Below the pieces are notes generated by a model, which saw only the letters and a list, made by a program, of their open reading frames with translations, had not been told where the DNA came from and searched no databases. From Fidelibacterota bacterium (lineage in GTDB: Bacteria > Pseudomonadota > Alphaproteobacteria > Rhodospirillales > Rhodospirillaceae): DNA of 64,000 bases. Numbering within the stretch: the stretch's first letter is position 1; every line of letters begins with the position of its first letter. The stretch lies in NCBI GenBank assembly GCA_947475295.1, contig CANJLF010000014.1, forward strand, positions 17,725 to 81,724, given 5' to 3'. The position numbers were made by a program, and so were the translations under genes. Of the stretch, positions 16,468 to 26,451 are shown one piece after another.

Positions 16468-17121
16468 ATGATGGATTTTGCCGCCGCCCGCCGCAAAATG
16501 GTGGCCAGCCAGATCCGCACCAGCGAGGTCTCGGACCCGGTGGTGGTCGAGGCTATCAGCGCAGTGCCGCGCGAGCTGTTCGTGCCGCCGGCCCAGCAGG
16601 CTTTCGCCTACATCGACGAGGACCTCGCCATCGGCAAGGGGCGCTATCTGATCGAGCCTGTGGTCCTAGCCAAGCTGCTGCAGCTCGCCGATCTTCAAGC
16701 TACCGATATCGCGCTGATCGTGGGCGCGGGTACCGGCTATTCGGCCGCCGTGCTGGCGCGTCTTGTGCGCTCGGTTGTAGCGCTGGAGAGCGACGCCGCG
16801 TTGGCTGCGCAAGCTGGTAAGGTTCTGGCCGGCATCGCGCCGGGGCAGGTGACGGTCGTGTCCGGCGATCTCAAGGCCGGATGGCCCGCCAAATCGCCTT
16901 ATGATGTCATTCTCATCGACGGGGCGGTCAGCGCACTGCCGGTGGGTTTCAAGCCCCAGCTGGCCGACGGCGGCCGTTTGGTCTGCGTCGTGCGCGATGG
17001 TCCGGTGGGCCGGGCGACGCTGGTCACGCGTTCGGGTGATTCCTACGGCAGCCGCCAGGAATTTGACGCCATGACGCCGATCCTGCCCGGTTTTGAAAAG
17101 CAGCCCAAGTTTGTGTTTTAG
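16468..17121 (+). CDS. Protein-L-isoaspartate O-methyltransferase family protein
   Basis: 217 residues with the PCMT fold: an N-terminal substrate-binding region (RKMVASQIRTSEVSD, VPRELFVPP) and a SAM-binding loop VGAGTGYSAAVLARL near 88-102. The cofactor loop has GAGTGY where true Pcm has GTGSGY, and the N-terminus is shorter than canonical Pcm, so repair activity on isoaspartate is uncertain. The canonical pcm of this window is at 44187. Alphaproteobacteria commonly keep this paralogue directly upstream of tolC, as here. GGGGGA precedes ATG 16468; ATG 16471 is an equal alternative. Confidence 0.85.
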   Translation: MMDFAAARRKMVASQIRTSEVSDPVVVEAISAVPRELFVPPAQQAFAYIDEDLAIGKGRYLIEPVVLAKLLQLADLQATDIALIVGAGTGYSAAVLARLVRSVVALESDAALAAQAGKVLAGIAPGQVTVVSGDLKAGWPAKSPYDVILIDGAVSALPVGFKPQLADGGRLVCVVRDGPVGRATLVTRSGDSYGSRQEFDAMTPILPGFEKQPKFVF

Positions 17122-17458
17122 GGCATGCGTGCGACGTCGCCGCACGGCCGGGTATGACAGCTAATTTAGTTTGGGCAATTATTCCCCCCATCCACATTTT
17201 GGCGCACCTCTAGGACTAAGCCGCACCTCGCAAATACGCGCGCGCGGAAATGTGATCGGCGCTTAAACTTTCGCAAGGAATTTGTAAGAAAGTTTAGCTA
17301 CACCAGACTGATATGTGAATCCGGTGGCGTTAAAGACAGGCTTCGGATAGAGCTATCGCCCGCGGTCGAGAGGCCGCTAAACTTAATATTGGGCGCGTTT
17401 ACCGTGCCTGACGACTGGGACGGCCGGCGCGGAAGAGAAGACCATCGATGGGGTTGCA
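17122..17458. other. pcm-like/tolC intergenic region
   Basis: 337 non-coding bases. I see no gene or tRNA. The region holds one perfect palindrome (described separately at 17264-17296) and presumably the tolC promoter; no strong -35/-10 pair stands out. The last 60 bases are GC-rich and form the tolC leader. Confidence 0.5.
17264..17296. promoter_or_regulatory. Operator-like palindrome upstream of tolC
   Basis: TAAACTTTC (17264-17272) and GAAAGTTTA (17288-17296) are perfect 9-base inverted arms separated by 15 bases, in an otherwise AT-richer patch about 165 bases upstream of tolC. Spacing of two helical turns between arm centres suits a dimeric regulator. It lacks a T-run and so is not a terminator. 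No regulator gene is adjacent. Confidence 0.4.
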
Positions 17459-18928
17459 ATGACATCTAATGTAAAGATGGGCAAAGTGAAACGGACGGTT
17501 GGTCAAACGGCGGAAAAACCGCGCCTTAAGATCGCGCTTCTGGCCGGTGCCGCGCTCATACTGTCGATTGCACCTGCTTCCGCCGAGACGCTCCAGGAGG
17601 CCATGTCCATGGCCTACCAGGGCAATCCCAACTTGCTGGCAGCGCGTTCACAGTTGCGCGTCGTCGATGAAGCCGTGCCCCAGGCCCTGTCGGGCTGGCG
17701 TCCGACTTTGACGCTGAACGGCACGATGACCAACAACCGCACCGAAAACCAGATTTTCTCCGGCGGCGGCATCGGCGCCGTGACCACGGGCGGCACCACC
17801 CAGCGTTTCCAGAAAAATGCCACCGCCCAGTTTATCCAGCCGATTTTTCGCGGCTTTAAGACCTGGGCGGGCACCTCGCAGGCCAAGAATCAGGTGTTCG
17901 CGCAGCGCGCGCGCTTGTCGGCCACGGAAGCCACCGTTCTGCTGCAAGTCGCGACAACCTATTTCGACGTTTTGCAGTATCAAGCCGTTGCCGAGCTGAA
18001 CCGCAGCAACGTTCAGGTTTTGACCCGCCAGCTTGAAGCCACCCAGGATCGTTTCCGGGTCGGCGAGTTGACCCGCACCGACGTTTCCCAGGCCGAAGCC
18101 AGCATCGCCAGCGCGCGCGCCGCCTTGGTGACGGCCGAAGGCACGTTGCAGCAGGCGCGCTCGGCCTATACCAACGTCGTCGGCAAGGCGCCCGAAAATC
18201 TGATGCCGCCGCCTTTGCCCGCGATTATCCCAGCGTCCTATGAGGCCGTGGTCGCAGCGGCCATTGCCAATAACCCGAGCTATATCGCGGCCGATTACGC
18301 CGCCCTGGCCGCCGACGACAACGTCACGGTCGTGCAGGGCGATCTTCTGCCCTCGGTGAACTTGATCGGCCAGTACACCCGGTCGTGGAACACGGTCGCC
18401 GACAGCTCCAAATCGGAAGCGGTCGTGGCCCAGGCCCAGTTGTCGGTGCCGATCTACCAGCAGGGCGCGGAATATTCGCGCCTGCGCCAGGCCAAGCAAA
18501 CCGCCGGCCAGCAGCGCTTTGTCGCCGATCAGGCACGCCTTGATGCGCGCAATGCCGCGACCCAGGCGTGGGAAAGCTACCTTTCGCAGACCGCCAGCAT
18601 TGAGTCTTTCCGCGCGGCGATCAGCGCCAACGAAATCGCTTTGGAAGGCACACAGCGCGAAGCCGAAGTGGGCTCGCGTACGGTTCTGGACGTCCTCAAC
18701 GCCGAACAGGTGCTTTTGAACTCGCGCACAAGCCTGGTGCGCGCCCAGCACGACCAATTCGTCGCGGCCCACCAGCTGTTGTCGGCCATTGGCCTACTGA
18801 CGGGCGAAGGGATGAAGCTGTCCGGACCGCTCTATGACGCCACGGCCCACTATAAGGACGTGGAGTTCCAGGCCTTCGGCGGCGGCGTCGACCTAGTTAA
18901 GCGGCCTGAAGGCGCGCCCGCGCCTTAA
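17459..18928 (+). CDS. tolC: TolC family outer-membrane channel protein
   Basis: 489 residues. A signal peptide ends about residue 42 (APASAETLQEA). Two internally repeated OEP domains follow, each with long coiled-coil helices and short beta segments; conserved stretches include NPNLLAARSQL, RFRVGELTRTDVSQAEA and GSRTVLDVLNAEQ. The trimer forms the outer-membrane exit duct for type I secretion and RND efflux. No cognate pump lies nearby, as is usual for this locus, where the order pcm-like, tolC, DUF2497, valS is conserved in alphaproteobacteria. Confidence 0.93.
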   Translation: MTSNVKMGKVKRTVGQTAEKPRLKIALLAGAALILSIAPASAETLQEAMSMAYQGNPNLLAARSQLRVVDEAVPQALSGWRPTLTLNGTMTNNRTENQIFSGGGIGAVTTGGTTQRFQKNATAQFIQPIFRGFKTWAGTSQAKNQVFAQRARLSATEATVLLQVATTYFDVLQYQAVAELNRSNVQVLTRQLEATQDRFRVGELTRTDVSQAEASIASARAALVTAEGTLQQARSAYTNVVGKAPENLMPPPLPAIIPASYEAVVAAAIANNPSYIAADYAALAADDNVTVVQGDLLPSVNLIGQYTRSWNTVADSSKSEAVVAQAQLSVPIYQQGAEYSRLRQAKQTAGQQRFVADQARLDARNAATQAWESYLSQTASIESFRAAISANEIALEGTQREAEVGSRTVLDVLNAEQVLLNSRTSLVRAQHDQFVAAHQLLSAIGLLTGEGMKLSGPLYDATAHYKDVEFQAFGGGVDLVKRPEGAPAP

Positions 18929-18991
18929 CCTTTCGCGTCTTGGGGGGGTTGTCGCGGCGCTCCCGGGCGATTTCCTGAGGCGAAATCGGGG

Positions 18992-19017
18992 ACAATTCGG
19001 GCTATCGCCCAAATTGT
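18992..19017 (+). terminator. Inverted repeat after tolC
   Basis: ACAATTCGGGC (18992-19002) pairs with GCCCAAATTGT (19007-19017), ten of eleven bases, around a TATC loop. A second stem (CGATTTC/GAAATCG) lies just upstream. The tail is T-rich but interrupted. Likely tolC terminator or popZ leader structure. Confidence 0.45.
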
Positions 19018-19099
19018 TGTCCTTGTTATAGAATTCTTTAACACTTTGATTTAAGTTACCCCTAAATCCCGGCAAAAAGCCGATGGGGAGTGGCAAAAC

Positions 19100-19741
<642 letters not shown>

Positions 19742-19753
19742 TTCCTCAATATA

Positions 19754-19796
19754 GGCTTTCGGCCCTGCCGTAAGGCGGGGGCTATAGCCTTGTTTT
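19754..19796 (+). terminator. popZ terminator
   Basis: A two-part stem: outer GGCT/AGCC and inner CCCTGCC/GGCGGGG (one G-T wobble, GTAA loop), followed by TTGTTTT. It lies 13 bases after the popZ stop. Confidence 0.65.
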
Positions 19797-19892
19797 GCCC
19801 TGATGTTTCGCCCCGTTGCGCATTGCCGCCGGGGCGGGTACATCCTTGCCCCTCACGTTTGGAAGCGGCCCTCTTAAGCGGCAATTTCGGAT

Positions 19893-22691
19893 ATGACTGA
19901 AAATACTCTCCCCGGCAGCACTTTGGATAAGACCTACGTCCCCGCGGACGTGGAGGAAGCGCTGTACGCGCGTTGGGAGCAGGCCGGCGACTTTGCCGCA
20001 CAGCCGGATTCCAAAGCGCCGCCCTATGCCATCATGATGCCGCCGCCCAATGTGACGGGCAGTCTGCACATCGGCCACGCGCTGACCTTCACGCTGCAGG
20101 ACATTCTGATCCGCTACCACCGCATGATCGGCAAGGACGCCTTGTGGCAGCCCGGCACCGACCACGCCGGCATCGCGACGCAAATGGTGGTCGAACGCCA
20201 GCTGGCAGAGTCCGGCACCAATCGCCGCGACATGGGGCGTGAAGCTTTTCTGCGCCGCGTCTGGTCGTGGAAGGAACAGTCGGGCGGGGTCATCACCCAC
20301 CAGCTGCGCCGCTTGGGCGCGTCGCCCGACTGGAAACGCGAACGCTTCACCATGGACGAGGGCCTGTCCCGCGCCGTGACCAAGGTGTTTGTCGACCTCT
20401 ACCGCGAGGGCTTGATCTATCGCGACAAGCGTCTCGTCAACTGGGACCCGAAGCTGCACACCGCCATCTCCGATCTCGAAGTCGAGAACCGCGAGACCAA
20501 AGGCAAGATGTGGTACTTCAAGTATCCGGTGGACGGCATGCCAGATACTTTCGTCACCGTCGGCACGACACGCCCCGAGACCATGCTGGGCGATACCGGC
20601 GTCGCCGTGCATCCTGACGATGAGCGCTACAAGCACTTGGTTGGCAAGAATGTGATTCTGCCGTTGGTGGGCCGCAAGATTCCCATCGTCGCCGACGACT
20701 ACGCCGATCCTGAGAAGGGTTCCGGGGCGGTCAAGATCACACCCGCCCACGACTTCAACGACTTCGCCGTCGGCAAACGCAACAACCTGGCCATGATCAA
20801 CGTCTTCGATCAGGACGCCAAGCTGAACGAGAACGCGCCGGAGAAATTCCGCGGCCTCGACCGCTTCAAGGTGCGCGACATGATCGTCGCCGAATTGGAA
20901 GCGCTCGGCTTGCTCGAAAAGATCGAAGCCAACGCCATGACGGTGCCTTACGGCGACCGGTCCGGAGTGGTGATCGAACCGTGGCTCACGGACCAATGGT
21001 ACTGCAACGCTGAAGTCCTCGCCCAGCCGTGCATCAAAGCGGTGGAGGAGGGGCGCACGCGCTTTGTGCCGAAGAACTGGGAGAACACGTTCTTTGAATG
21101 GATGCGCAACATCCAGCCCTGGTGCATCTCGCGCCAGCTGTGGTGGGGCCACCAGATTCCGGCCTGGTACGGGCCCATAATTACTGAAGGCCGCTTACAC
21201 TTTAATCAGCTAAAGCATTTTGTTGCGGCATCCAAAAAAGAAGCACTTGCGGAAGCTCGGACCTATTACGGACTAAACGATGTCTATCTCGTTGGTAGTC
21301 AAGCAATTGCCACTTCCGAGTGGCAGAGCGACAGAAAGTCACAACCGACGGCCACGCCTTCCCGCGTCCCGATGTGGCGCGACGAGGACGTGCTCGACAC
21401 CTGGTTCTCCTCGGCGCTGTGGCCGTTCTCGACGCTCGGCTGGCCCGACAAGACGCCCGAACTCGCGCGCTACTATCCCGGCGACGTGCTGGTCACGGGC
21501 TTTGACATCATCTTCTTCTGGGTCGCCCGCATGATGATGATGGGCATCCACTTCATGGGGGACGTGCCCTTCCGCGATGTCTACATCCACGCCCTGGTCC
21601 GCGACGAGAAGGGCCAGAAGATGTCCAAGTCCAAGGGCAACGTCATGGACCCCTTGGACCTCTGCAATGTTTACGGCACCGACGCTGTGCGCTTCACGCT
21701 GACCGCCATGGCCGCGCAAGGCCGCGACATCAAGCTGGCCGAGACGCGCATTGCCGGTTACCGCAACTTCGTCACCAAGATCTGGAATGCAGCGCGCTTC
21801 TCGCAGATGAACGGCTGCGCCATCGATCCCACATTCGATCCGCGCGGGGCGAAGACGACGCTCAACAAATGGATCGTCGCCAAGACCGCCGAGGCCGCCA
21901 AGACTGTGGCTGATGCCATCGAGGCTTATCGCTTCAATGACGCCGCCAACGGGCTTTATCAATTCACCTGGAATGTATTCTGCGACTGGTATCTGGAATT
22001 CGCCAAGCCGGTGTTTCAGGGGAACGATGCCGCCGCCAAGGCTGAAACACGCGCAACCACCGCCTGGGTGATCGATCAGGTGTTGCTGATCGCGCAGCCG
22101 ATGATTCCCTTTGTCACCGAGACGCTGTGGCAAGAGCTGGCCAAAGCCGCCAACATCAAGCGCGCCGGCGTGCTGATGCAGCAGGCTTGGCCGAAGTACG
22201 ACGTTCAACGTGCGCCAGAGGCCGAAGCCGAGATGGATTGGGTGGTCGATGTTATCACCGCCATCCGTTCCGTGCGCGCGGAGATGAATGTGCCCGCGAG
22301 CTTGCAGATGGCGGCGACCTTGAAAGACGCCAGTGCTGTAGCTAAGTCACGCCTTGCCACGCACAACGCGCTGATTTGCGCCAATGCGCGGCTTGCTTCG
22401 CTGGTTGCCAATGACGCCGCCGTGCCCAATGCGGCCCAGGTGGTTGTCGGAGATGGCACCGTATTGTTGCCGCTGGAAGGCGTCATCGACCTATCCAAGG
22501 AACGCGACCGCCTGAAAAAAGAAATCGCCAAGAAGGACAGCGACATCGCCAACGACGACAAGAAGCTCACCAACGAATCATTCGTCGCCAAGGCGCCGCC
22601 CGAAGTGGTCGAGGAAATCCGCGAACGCCGCGCCGGCGCCGTGGAAGCGCGTACTAAGATGAGTGAAGCATTGTCGCGTATCAGCGCTTAG
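19893..22691 (+). CDS. valS: Valine--tRNA ligase
   Basis: 932 residues, normal for ValS. The HIGH motif is His59-Ile-Gly-His62 and the KMSKS loop is 576-580. The editing (CP1) domain lies between, the anticodon-binding domain follows with FNDAANGLYQFTWNVFCDWY, and a C-terminal coiled-coil arm covers about 860-932. It charges tRNA-Val and hydrolyses mischarged threonine. Residues about 430-490, between GHQIPAWYG and RDEDVLDTWFSS, are encoded by an AT-rich patch and include a stretch longer than I expect there (see findings). Confidence 0.97.
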   Translation: MTENTLPGSTLDKTYVPADVEEALYARWEQAGDFAAQPDSKAPPYAIMMPPPNVTGSLHIGHALTFTLQDILIRYHRMIGKDALWQPGTDHAGIATQMVVERQLAESGTNRRDMGREAFLRRVWSWKEQSGGVITHQLRRLGASPDWKRERFTMDEGLSRAVTKVFVDLYREGLIYRDKRLVNWDPKLHTAISDLEVENRETKGKMWYFKYPVDGMPDTFVTVGTTRPETMLGDTGVAVHPDDERYKHLVGKNVILPLVGRKIPIVADDYADPEKGSGAVKITPAHDFNDFAVGKRNNLAMINVFDQDAKLNENAPEKFRGLDRFKVRDMIVAELEALGLLEKIEANAMTVPYGDRSGVVIEPWLTDQWYCNAEVLAQPCIKAVEEGRTRFVPKNWENTFFEWMRNIQPWCISRQLWWGHQIPAWYGPIITEGRLHFNQLKHFVAASKKEALAEARTYYGLNDVYLVGSQAIATSEWQSDRKSQPTATPSRVPMWRDEDVLDTWFSSALWPFSTLGWPDKTPELARYYPGDVLVTGFDIIFFWVARMMMMGIHFMGDVPFRDVYIHALVRDEKGQKMSKSKGNVMDPLDLCNVYGTDAVRFTLTAMAAQGRDIKLAETRIAGYRNFVTKIWNAARFSQMNGCAIDPTFDPRGAKTTLNKWIVAKTAEAAKTVADAIEAYRFNDAANGLYQFTWNVFCDWYLEFAKPVFQGNDAAAKAETRATTAWVIDQVLLIAQPMIPFVTETLWQELAKAANIKRAGVLMQQAWPKYDVQRAPEAEAEMDWVVDVITAIRSVRAEMNVPASLQMAATLKDASAVAKSRLATHNALICANARLASLVANDAAVPNAAQVVVGDGTVLLPLEGVIDLSKERDRLKKEIAKKDSDIANDDKKLTNESFVAKAPPEVVEEIRERRAGAVEARTKMSEALSRISA

Positions 22692-22706
22692 TTAGGAACT
22701 GACATC

Positions 22707-24449
22707 ATGCTCGACGACGGAAAGAAGCCGGCCAAGTTCGATAAGTCCAAACTGCCCAGCCGGCACATCACCGAAGGGCCCACCAAAGCGCCCCACCGCG
22801 CCATGCACTACGCCATGGGCCTGACGGAGGAGGAGCTGCATCAGCCCATGGTCGGCGTCGCCACCTGCTGGAATGAAGCCGCCCCCTGCAACATCGATCT
22901 GTCCCGTCAGGCGCAGATCGTGAAGGAAGGCGTGCGCGCCGGCGGCGGTACGCCGCGCGAGTTCACAACCATCACCGTCACCGACGGCATCGCCATGGGC
23001 CACGAGGGCATGAAGTCCTCGCTGGCGTCGCGCGATTGGATCGCCGACACGGTGGAGCTCACCATGCGCGGGCACTCTTACGACGCCATGGTCGGCATGG
23101 CCGGCTGCGACAAGTCGCTGCCCGGCATGATGATGGCCATGCTGCGCCTCAACGTGCCCTCCGTGTTCCTCTACGGCGGCGCCATCATGCCCGGCCATTT
23201 CCACGGCAAGGACGTGACGATCGTTGATGTGTTCGAAGGTGTGGGCCAACATGCGGCCGGAAAAATGTCCGACGCCGATCTGCACGAACTGGAATGCGTC
23301 GCGTGCCCTTCGGCGGGCGCTTGCGGCGGCCAGTTCACGGCCAACACCATGGCGACGGTGAGCGAAGCCATGGGACTCGCGTTGCCGTTGTCGGCCAGCA
23401 TCCCGACGACATTCACCGAAGCGCGCAATCACTATGCCAAGGCCGCCGGCAAGGCCGTGATGGAACTCATCCACCTGAACCTGCGTCCGCGCGATATCGC
23501 TAGCCGCAAGGCTTTCGAGAACGCTGCCATGGTCGTGGCCGCCTCGGGCGGCTCCACCAATGCGGGCCTGCATCTGCCGGCCATGGCGCATGAAGCTGGC
23601 ATCAAGTTCGATCTCGACGATGTCTGCGCCATCTTCAAGAAAACACCCTATATCGGCGATATGAAGCCGGGGGGTCGTTACGTGGCGGCGGATTTGTATA
23701 AAGTCGGTGGCATTCCGATCCTGATCAAGGCGCTGCTCGACGGCGGCTACCTGCACGGCGACTGCATCACCGTCACCGGCAAAACCCTGGAAGAGAACAT
23801 GAAGAGCGTCGTGTTCCCGAGCAATCAGGACGTGGTGCGTCCCACCTCCAATCCGCTGTCGCCCACAGGCGGCGTCGCGGGCCTCAAGGGTTCGCTGGCG
23901 CCCCAAGGCGCCATCGTCAAAGTCGCCGGCCTCAAGGTAAAGAAATTCCGCGGCACCGCGTTGTGTTTTGACTCCGAAGACTTGGCTTTTGAAGCCGTGC
24001 AGAACCGCGCCTACAAAGAAGGCGACGTCATCATCATCCGCTACGAAGGCCCCAAGGGCGGCCCGGGCATGCGCGAAATGCTGGCGACCACCGGCGCGCT
24101 GTCGGGGCAGGGCATGGGCGACAAAGTGGCGCTTGTCACCGACGGGCGCTTCTCCGGCGGCACGCGCGGCCTCTGCGTGGGCCACGTTGGCCCCGAAGCC
24201 GCGGTGGGTGGACCCATCGCGCTGGTGAAAGACGGCGACATCATCACCATCGACACTGAAGCCGGCACAATGGATTTGGAAGTCTCAGCCGAAGAACTGT
24301 CCGAACGCCGCGCCATCTGGAAGCCGCGCGTGAATAACTATCAGTCCGGCGTGTTGTGGAAATACGCCCAGCTGGTGGGCGATGCGAATAAAGGTGCTGT
24401 GACGCATCCGGGTGCGGCCGCCGAGACGCATATGTACGCGGATATCTAA
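22707..24449 (+). CDS. ilvD: Dihydroxy-acid dehydratase
   Basis: 580 residues of the IlvD/Edd family. Cysteines at 61, 134 (GCDKSLPG) and 206 (SAGACGG) match the three Fe-S ligands, and the [12 protein letters not shown] loop and C-terminal [11 protein letters not shown]...GHVGPEA segment are conserved. It dehydrates 2,3-dihydroxy-3-methylbutanoate in valine/isoleucine synthesis. Sugar-acid dehydratases share this fold, so biosynthetic assignment is by overall resemblance; no sugar-catabolic genes are adjacent. It begins 15 bases after valS. Confidence 0.92.
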   Translation: MLDDGKKPAKFDKSKLPSRHITEGPTKAPHRAMHYAMGLTEEELHQPMVGVATCWNEAAPCNIDLSRQAQIVKEGVRAGGGTPREFTTITVTDGIAMGHEGMKSSLASRDWIADTVELTMRGHSYDAMVGMAGCDKSLPGMMMAMLRLNVPSVFLYGGAIMPGHFHGKDVTIVDVFEGVGQHAAGKMSDADLHELECVACPSAGACGGQFTANTMATVSEAMGLALPLSASIPTTFTEARNHYAKAAGKAVMELIHLNLRPRDIASRKAFENAAMVVAASGGSTNAGLHLPAMAHEAGIKFDLDDVCAIFKKTPYIGDMKPGGRYVAADLYKVGGIPILIKALLDGGYLHGDCITVTGKTLEENMKSVVFPSNQDVVRPTSNPLSPTGGVAGLKGSLAPQGAIVKVAGLKVKKFRGTALCFDSEDLAFEAVQNRAYKEGDVIIIRYEGPKGGPGMREMLATTGALSGQGMGDKVALVTDGRFSGGTRGLCVGHVGPEAAVGGPIALVKDGDIITIDTEAGTMDLEVSAEELSERRAIWKPRVNNYQSGVLWKYAQLVGDANKGAVTHPGAAAETHMYADI

Positions 24450-24456
24450 TCGCCGA

Positions 24457-24483
24457 TGCCATCCCCACGACCCGGGGATGGCA
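24457..24483. terminator. Bidirectional hairpin between convergent genes
   Basis: TGCCATCCCC (24457-24466) pairs perfectly with GGGGATGGCA (24474-24483) around a 7-base loop, between the ilvD stop and the convergent peptidase gene. There is no T-run, so it may be a REP-type palindrome serving as a transcript 3' end. Confidence 0.5.
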
Positions 24484-24504
24484 CAGGAAATTAAACCAGC
24501 TTCA

Positions 24505-26385
24505 TCACCCCGGCTGGGCGGCGAGCTTTTCAATCTCGCCGATGATGCGGTCCATGCGTGCGATCAGCGCGCGGTAGGGCGCGGGGCTCGCCATGTCGAG
24601 GCCGGCTCTTTTCAAAACCTCATAGGGAAAATCCGAGCCGCCGGCACGCAGCACGTCCAAGTAATTTTCCCGCTGCTTCGCGCCTTTTTTCACTTCGCCG
24701 GCGAAGTAGGCCGCCGCCGCCATGGAGGTGGAGTATTGGTAGACATAGAAGTTGTAATAGAAGTGCGGAATGAAGGCCCACTCGGGGCAATAGGCGTCGT
24801 CGATCTTGAGCACGCCCTGGTCGTGGCCGTGGTAGCGCTTCAGCAAACCGCAATACAGGGTGGTGAGCTTCTCGCCGGTGAGCGCCTCGCCTTTCTCGAC
24901 GGCCTCGTGAATCGCCAGCTCAAACTCGGCGAACATCGTCTGCCGGTAGAGCGTGCCGCGAATGCTCTCCAGCGCCTGGCCCAGGTAGAAAAGTTTCTCG
25001 TCCTTGGTCTTGGCCTTGGCCACCATGTCATCGTTGAGCAGAAACTCATTGGTGATTGAGGCGATCTCGGCGGTGAAGATGGGATAGTCGGCGGTCTCAT
25101 AAGGCTGAGCCCTGGCGGCCAGCAGCGAGTGCATGCCGTGGCCCCATTCGTGAGCGAAGGTGCTAAGGCTCCCATAGTCGTCGTTGTGATTGAGCAGCAG
25201 ATAAGGGTGAACGTCGTAGGCGCCGGGGTTCATATAGGCACCCGATTGCTTGCCATCGGCGGGATAGACGCTCATCCAGCGCGCATTCACGGCCTCGCGC
25301 AGCGTGCCGACGTAGTCCCGCCCCAACGGCGCCATAGCGGCCAGCACGATGGCCTTGGTATCCTCGATGGTGAAGTTTTTCTTCAGCCCGAACATGGGCG
25401 GATAAATGTCGTAGTAGCGCATGTCGTCGGTGATGCCGAGCAGCTTCTTGCGCAGGCCGAAGTAGCGATAGAGCACCGGCAGGCCGGCGTTGGTTTCGGT
25501 CACCAGCGTGCGATAGACCGCTTCGGGCACGTTGTTGGCGTGAAGCGCCGCCGTCAGGGCCGACGGATGTTTGCGCATCTGGGCGCTGAACACGTGGCCC
25601 TTCACCTGGGCATAGAGCGCCGCACCCATGGAGTCCTGGTAAGTGTTATAAACGCCGAAGAAATTGTCGAACACGGCCTTGCGGTCGGCGCGGTTGGTGA
25701 CTTGGCGATATTTGGTGTAGCCGGAGCTGGTGAGCTTGGCGTCCGTGCCGTCCGCGAGCTTGATGGTGGGCCAGGTTATGTCGGCGTTGGACAGAAGCTC
25801 GTAGATACGCTCGCCGTCGCCGCGGAGCTCGCTCGTGGCGGCCATGACGTGCTCGCCTTCGTTGCCGAGCGTATGCGGCGCATTGCGCAGGGTTTTGCGC
25901 AAACCGACGGCGTGCTTGGCAAGGCCCGGCTCGGCGGCGATATATCGCTCGATGGTGGGAGCACCTATGGCCAGGATCTCGTTGGACTGCCAGCTCAGCG
26001 CCTTGCCGATGTCGTTGTCGAGCTTGCGGGCGAGCGCCCGGCGTTCAACCGCCGCCGACACGCGTTGGTCGGCGTCGGCGGCTAGTCCGGCATAGGTGCC
26101 AAGCCGCGCCGCGCTGCGTCCCACGGCGCTGATGGCATCAAGGCCGTCGCGCAAAGATTGCGGGCTGGCACCCAAGGTGCCTTTGAACTTCTCAAGCTTT
26201 GGCACTTCAGCCAACAGGCGCTCGCGCTCGGCCTCCCAGGCGTCGACGGTCGGATAAAGCTCGGTCAGGTCCCACTGGTAGCGGGAGTCGGGCGAGGGCG
26301 CTTCGGCGGCGTAGACCGGTGCCAGCGCAAAGAGCGCTACGGCAGCGGCTAGCCCGCGCAACCCGTGCACGATTGCAGTGCTCAT
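24505..26385 (-). CDS. Exported M3 oligoendopeptidase F
   Basis: 626 residues starting at ATG 26385. An N-terminal signal peptide (about 1-27, ending APVYAAEA) distinguishes it from cytoplasmic PepF. The zinc motif HEWGH occurs near residues 408-412 in FAHEWGHGMHSLL, with the downstream Glu ligand in a TAEIASITNEF context. It would cleave peptides of about 5-20 residues in the periplasm. It is convergent with ilvD and faces xth with a 66-base gap on the same strand. Confidence 0.92.
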   Translation of the reverse strand: MSTAIVHGLRGLAAAVALFALAPVYAAEAPSPDSRYQWDLTELYPTVDAWEAERERLLAEVPKLEKFKGTLGASPQSLRDGLDAISAVGRSAARLGTYAGLAADADQRVSAAVERRALARKLDNDIGKALSWQSNEILAIGAPTIERYIAAEPGLAKHAVGLRKTLRNAPHTLGNEGEHVMAATSELRGDGERIYELLSNADITWPTIKLADGTDAKLTSSGYTKYRQVTNRADRKAVFDNFFGVYNTYQDSMGAALYAQVKGHVFSAQMRKHPSALTAALHANNVPEAVYRTLVTETNAGLPVLYRYFGLRKKLLGITDDMRYYDIYPPMFGLKKNFTIEDTKAIVLAAMAPLGRDYVGTLREAVNARWMSVYPADGKQSGAYMNPGAYDVHPYLLLNHNDDYGSLSTFAHEWGHGMHSLLAARAQPYETADYPIFTAEIASITNEFLLNDDMVAKAKTKDEKLFYLGQALESIRGTLYRQTMFAEFELAIHEAVEKGEALTGEKLTTLYCGLLKRYHGHDQGVLKIDDAYCPEWAFIPHFYYNFYVYQYSTSMAAAAYFAGEVKKGAKQRENYLDVLRAGGSDFPYEVLKRAGLDMASPAPYRALIARMDRIIGEIEKLAAQPG

Positions 26386-26451
26386 GGTTTTACCCCCGTT
26401 TGCCGCCCGCTCCAAAATAGCGGTGCAGGAGCGCGGAGACCAGCCGGGAGA

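Noticed and set aside
17648..18772. Minus-strand frame opposite tolC
   Set aside because: Shadow frame without motifs.
22692..24185. Long minus-strand frame opposite ilvD (497 codons)
   Set aside because: Histidine/glycine-rich translation typical of antisense GC-rich coding DNA; IlvD on the plus strand is unmistakable.
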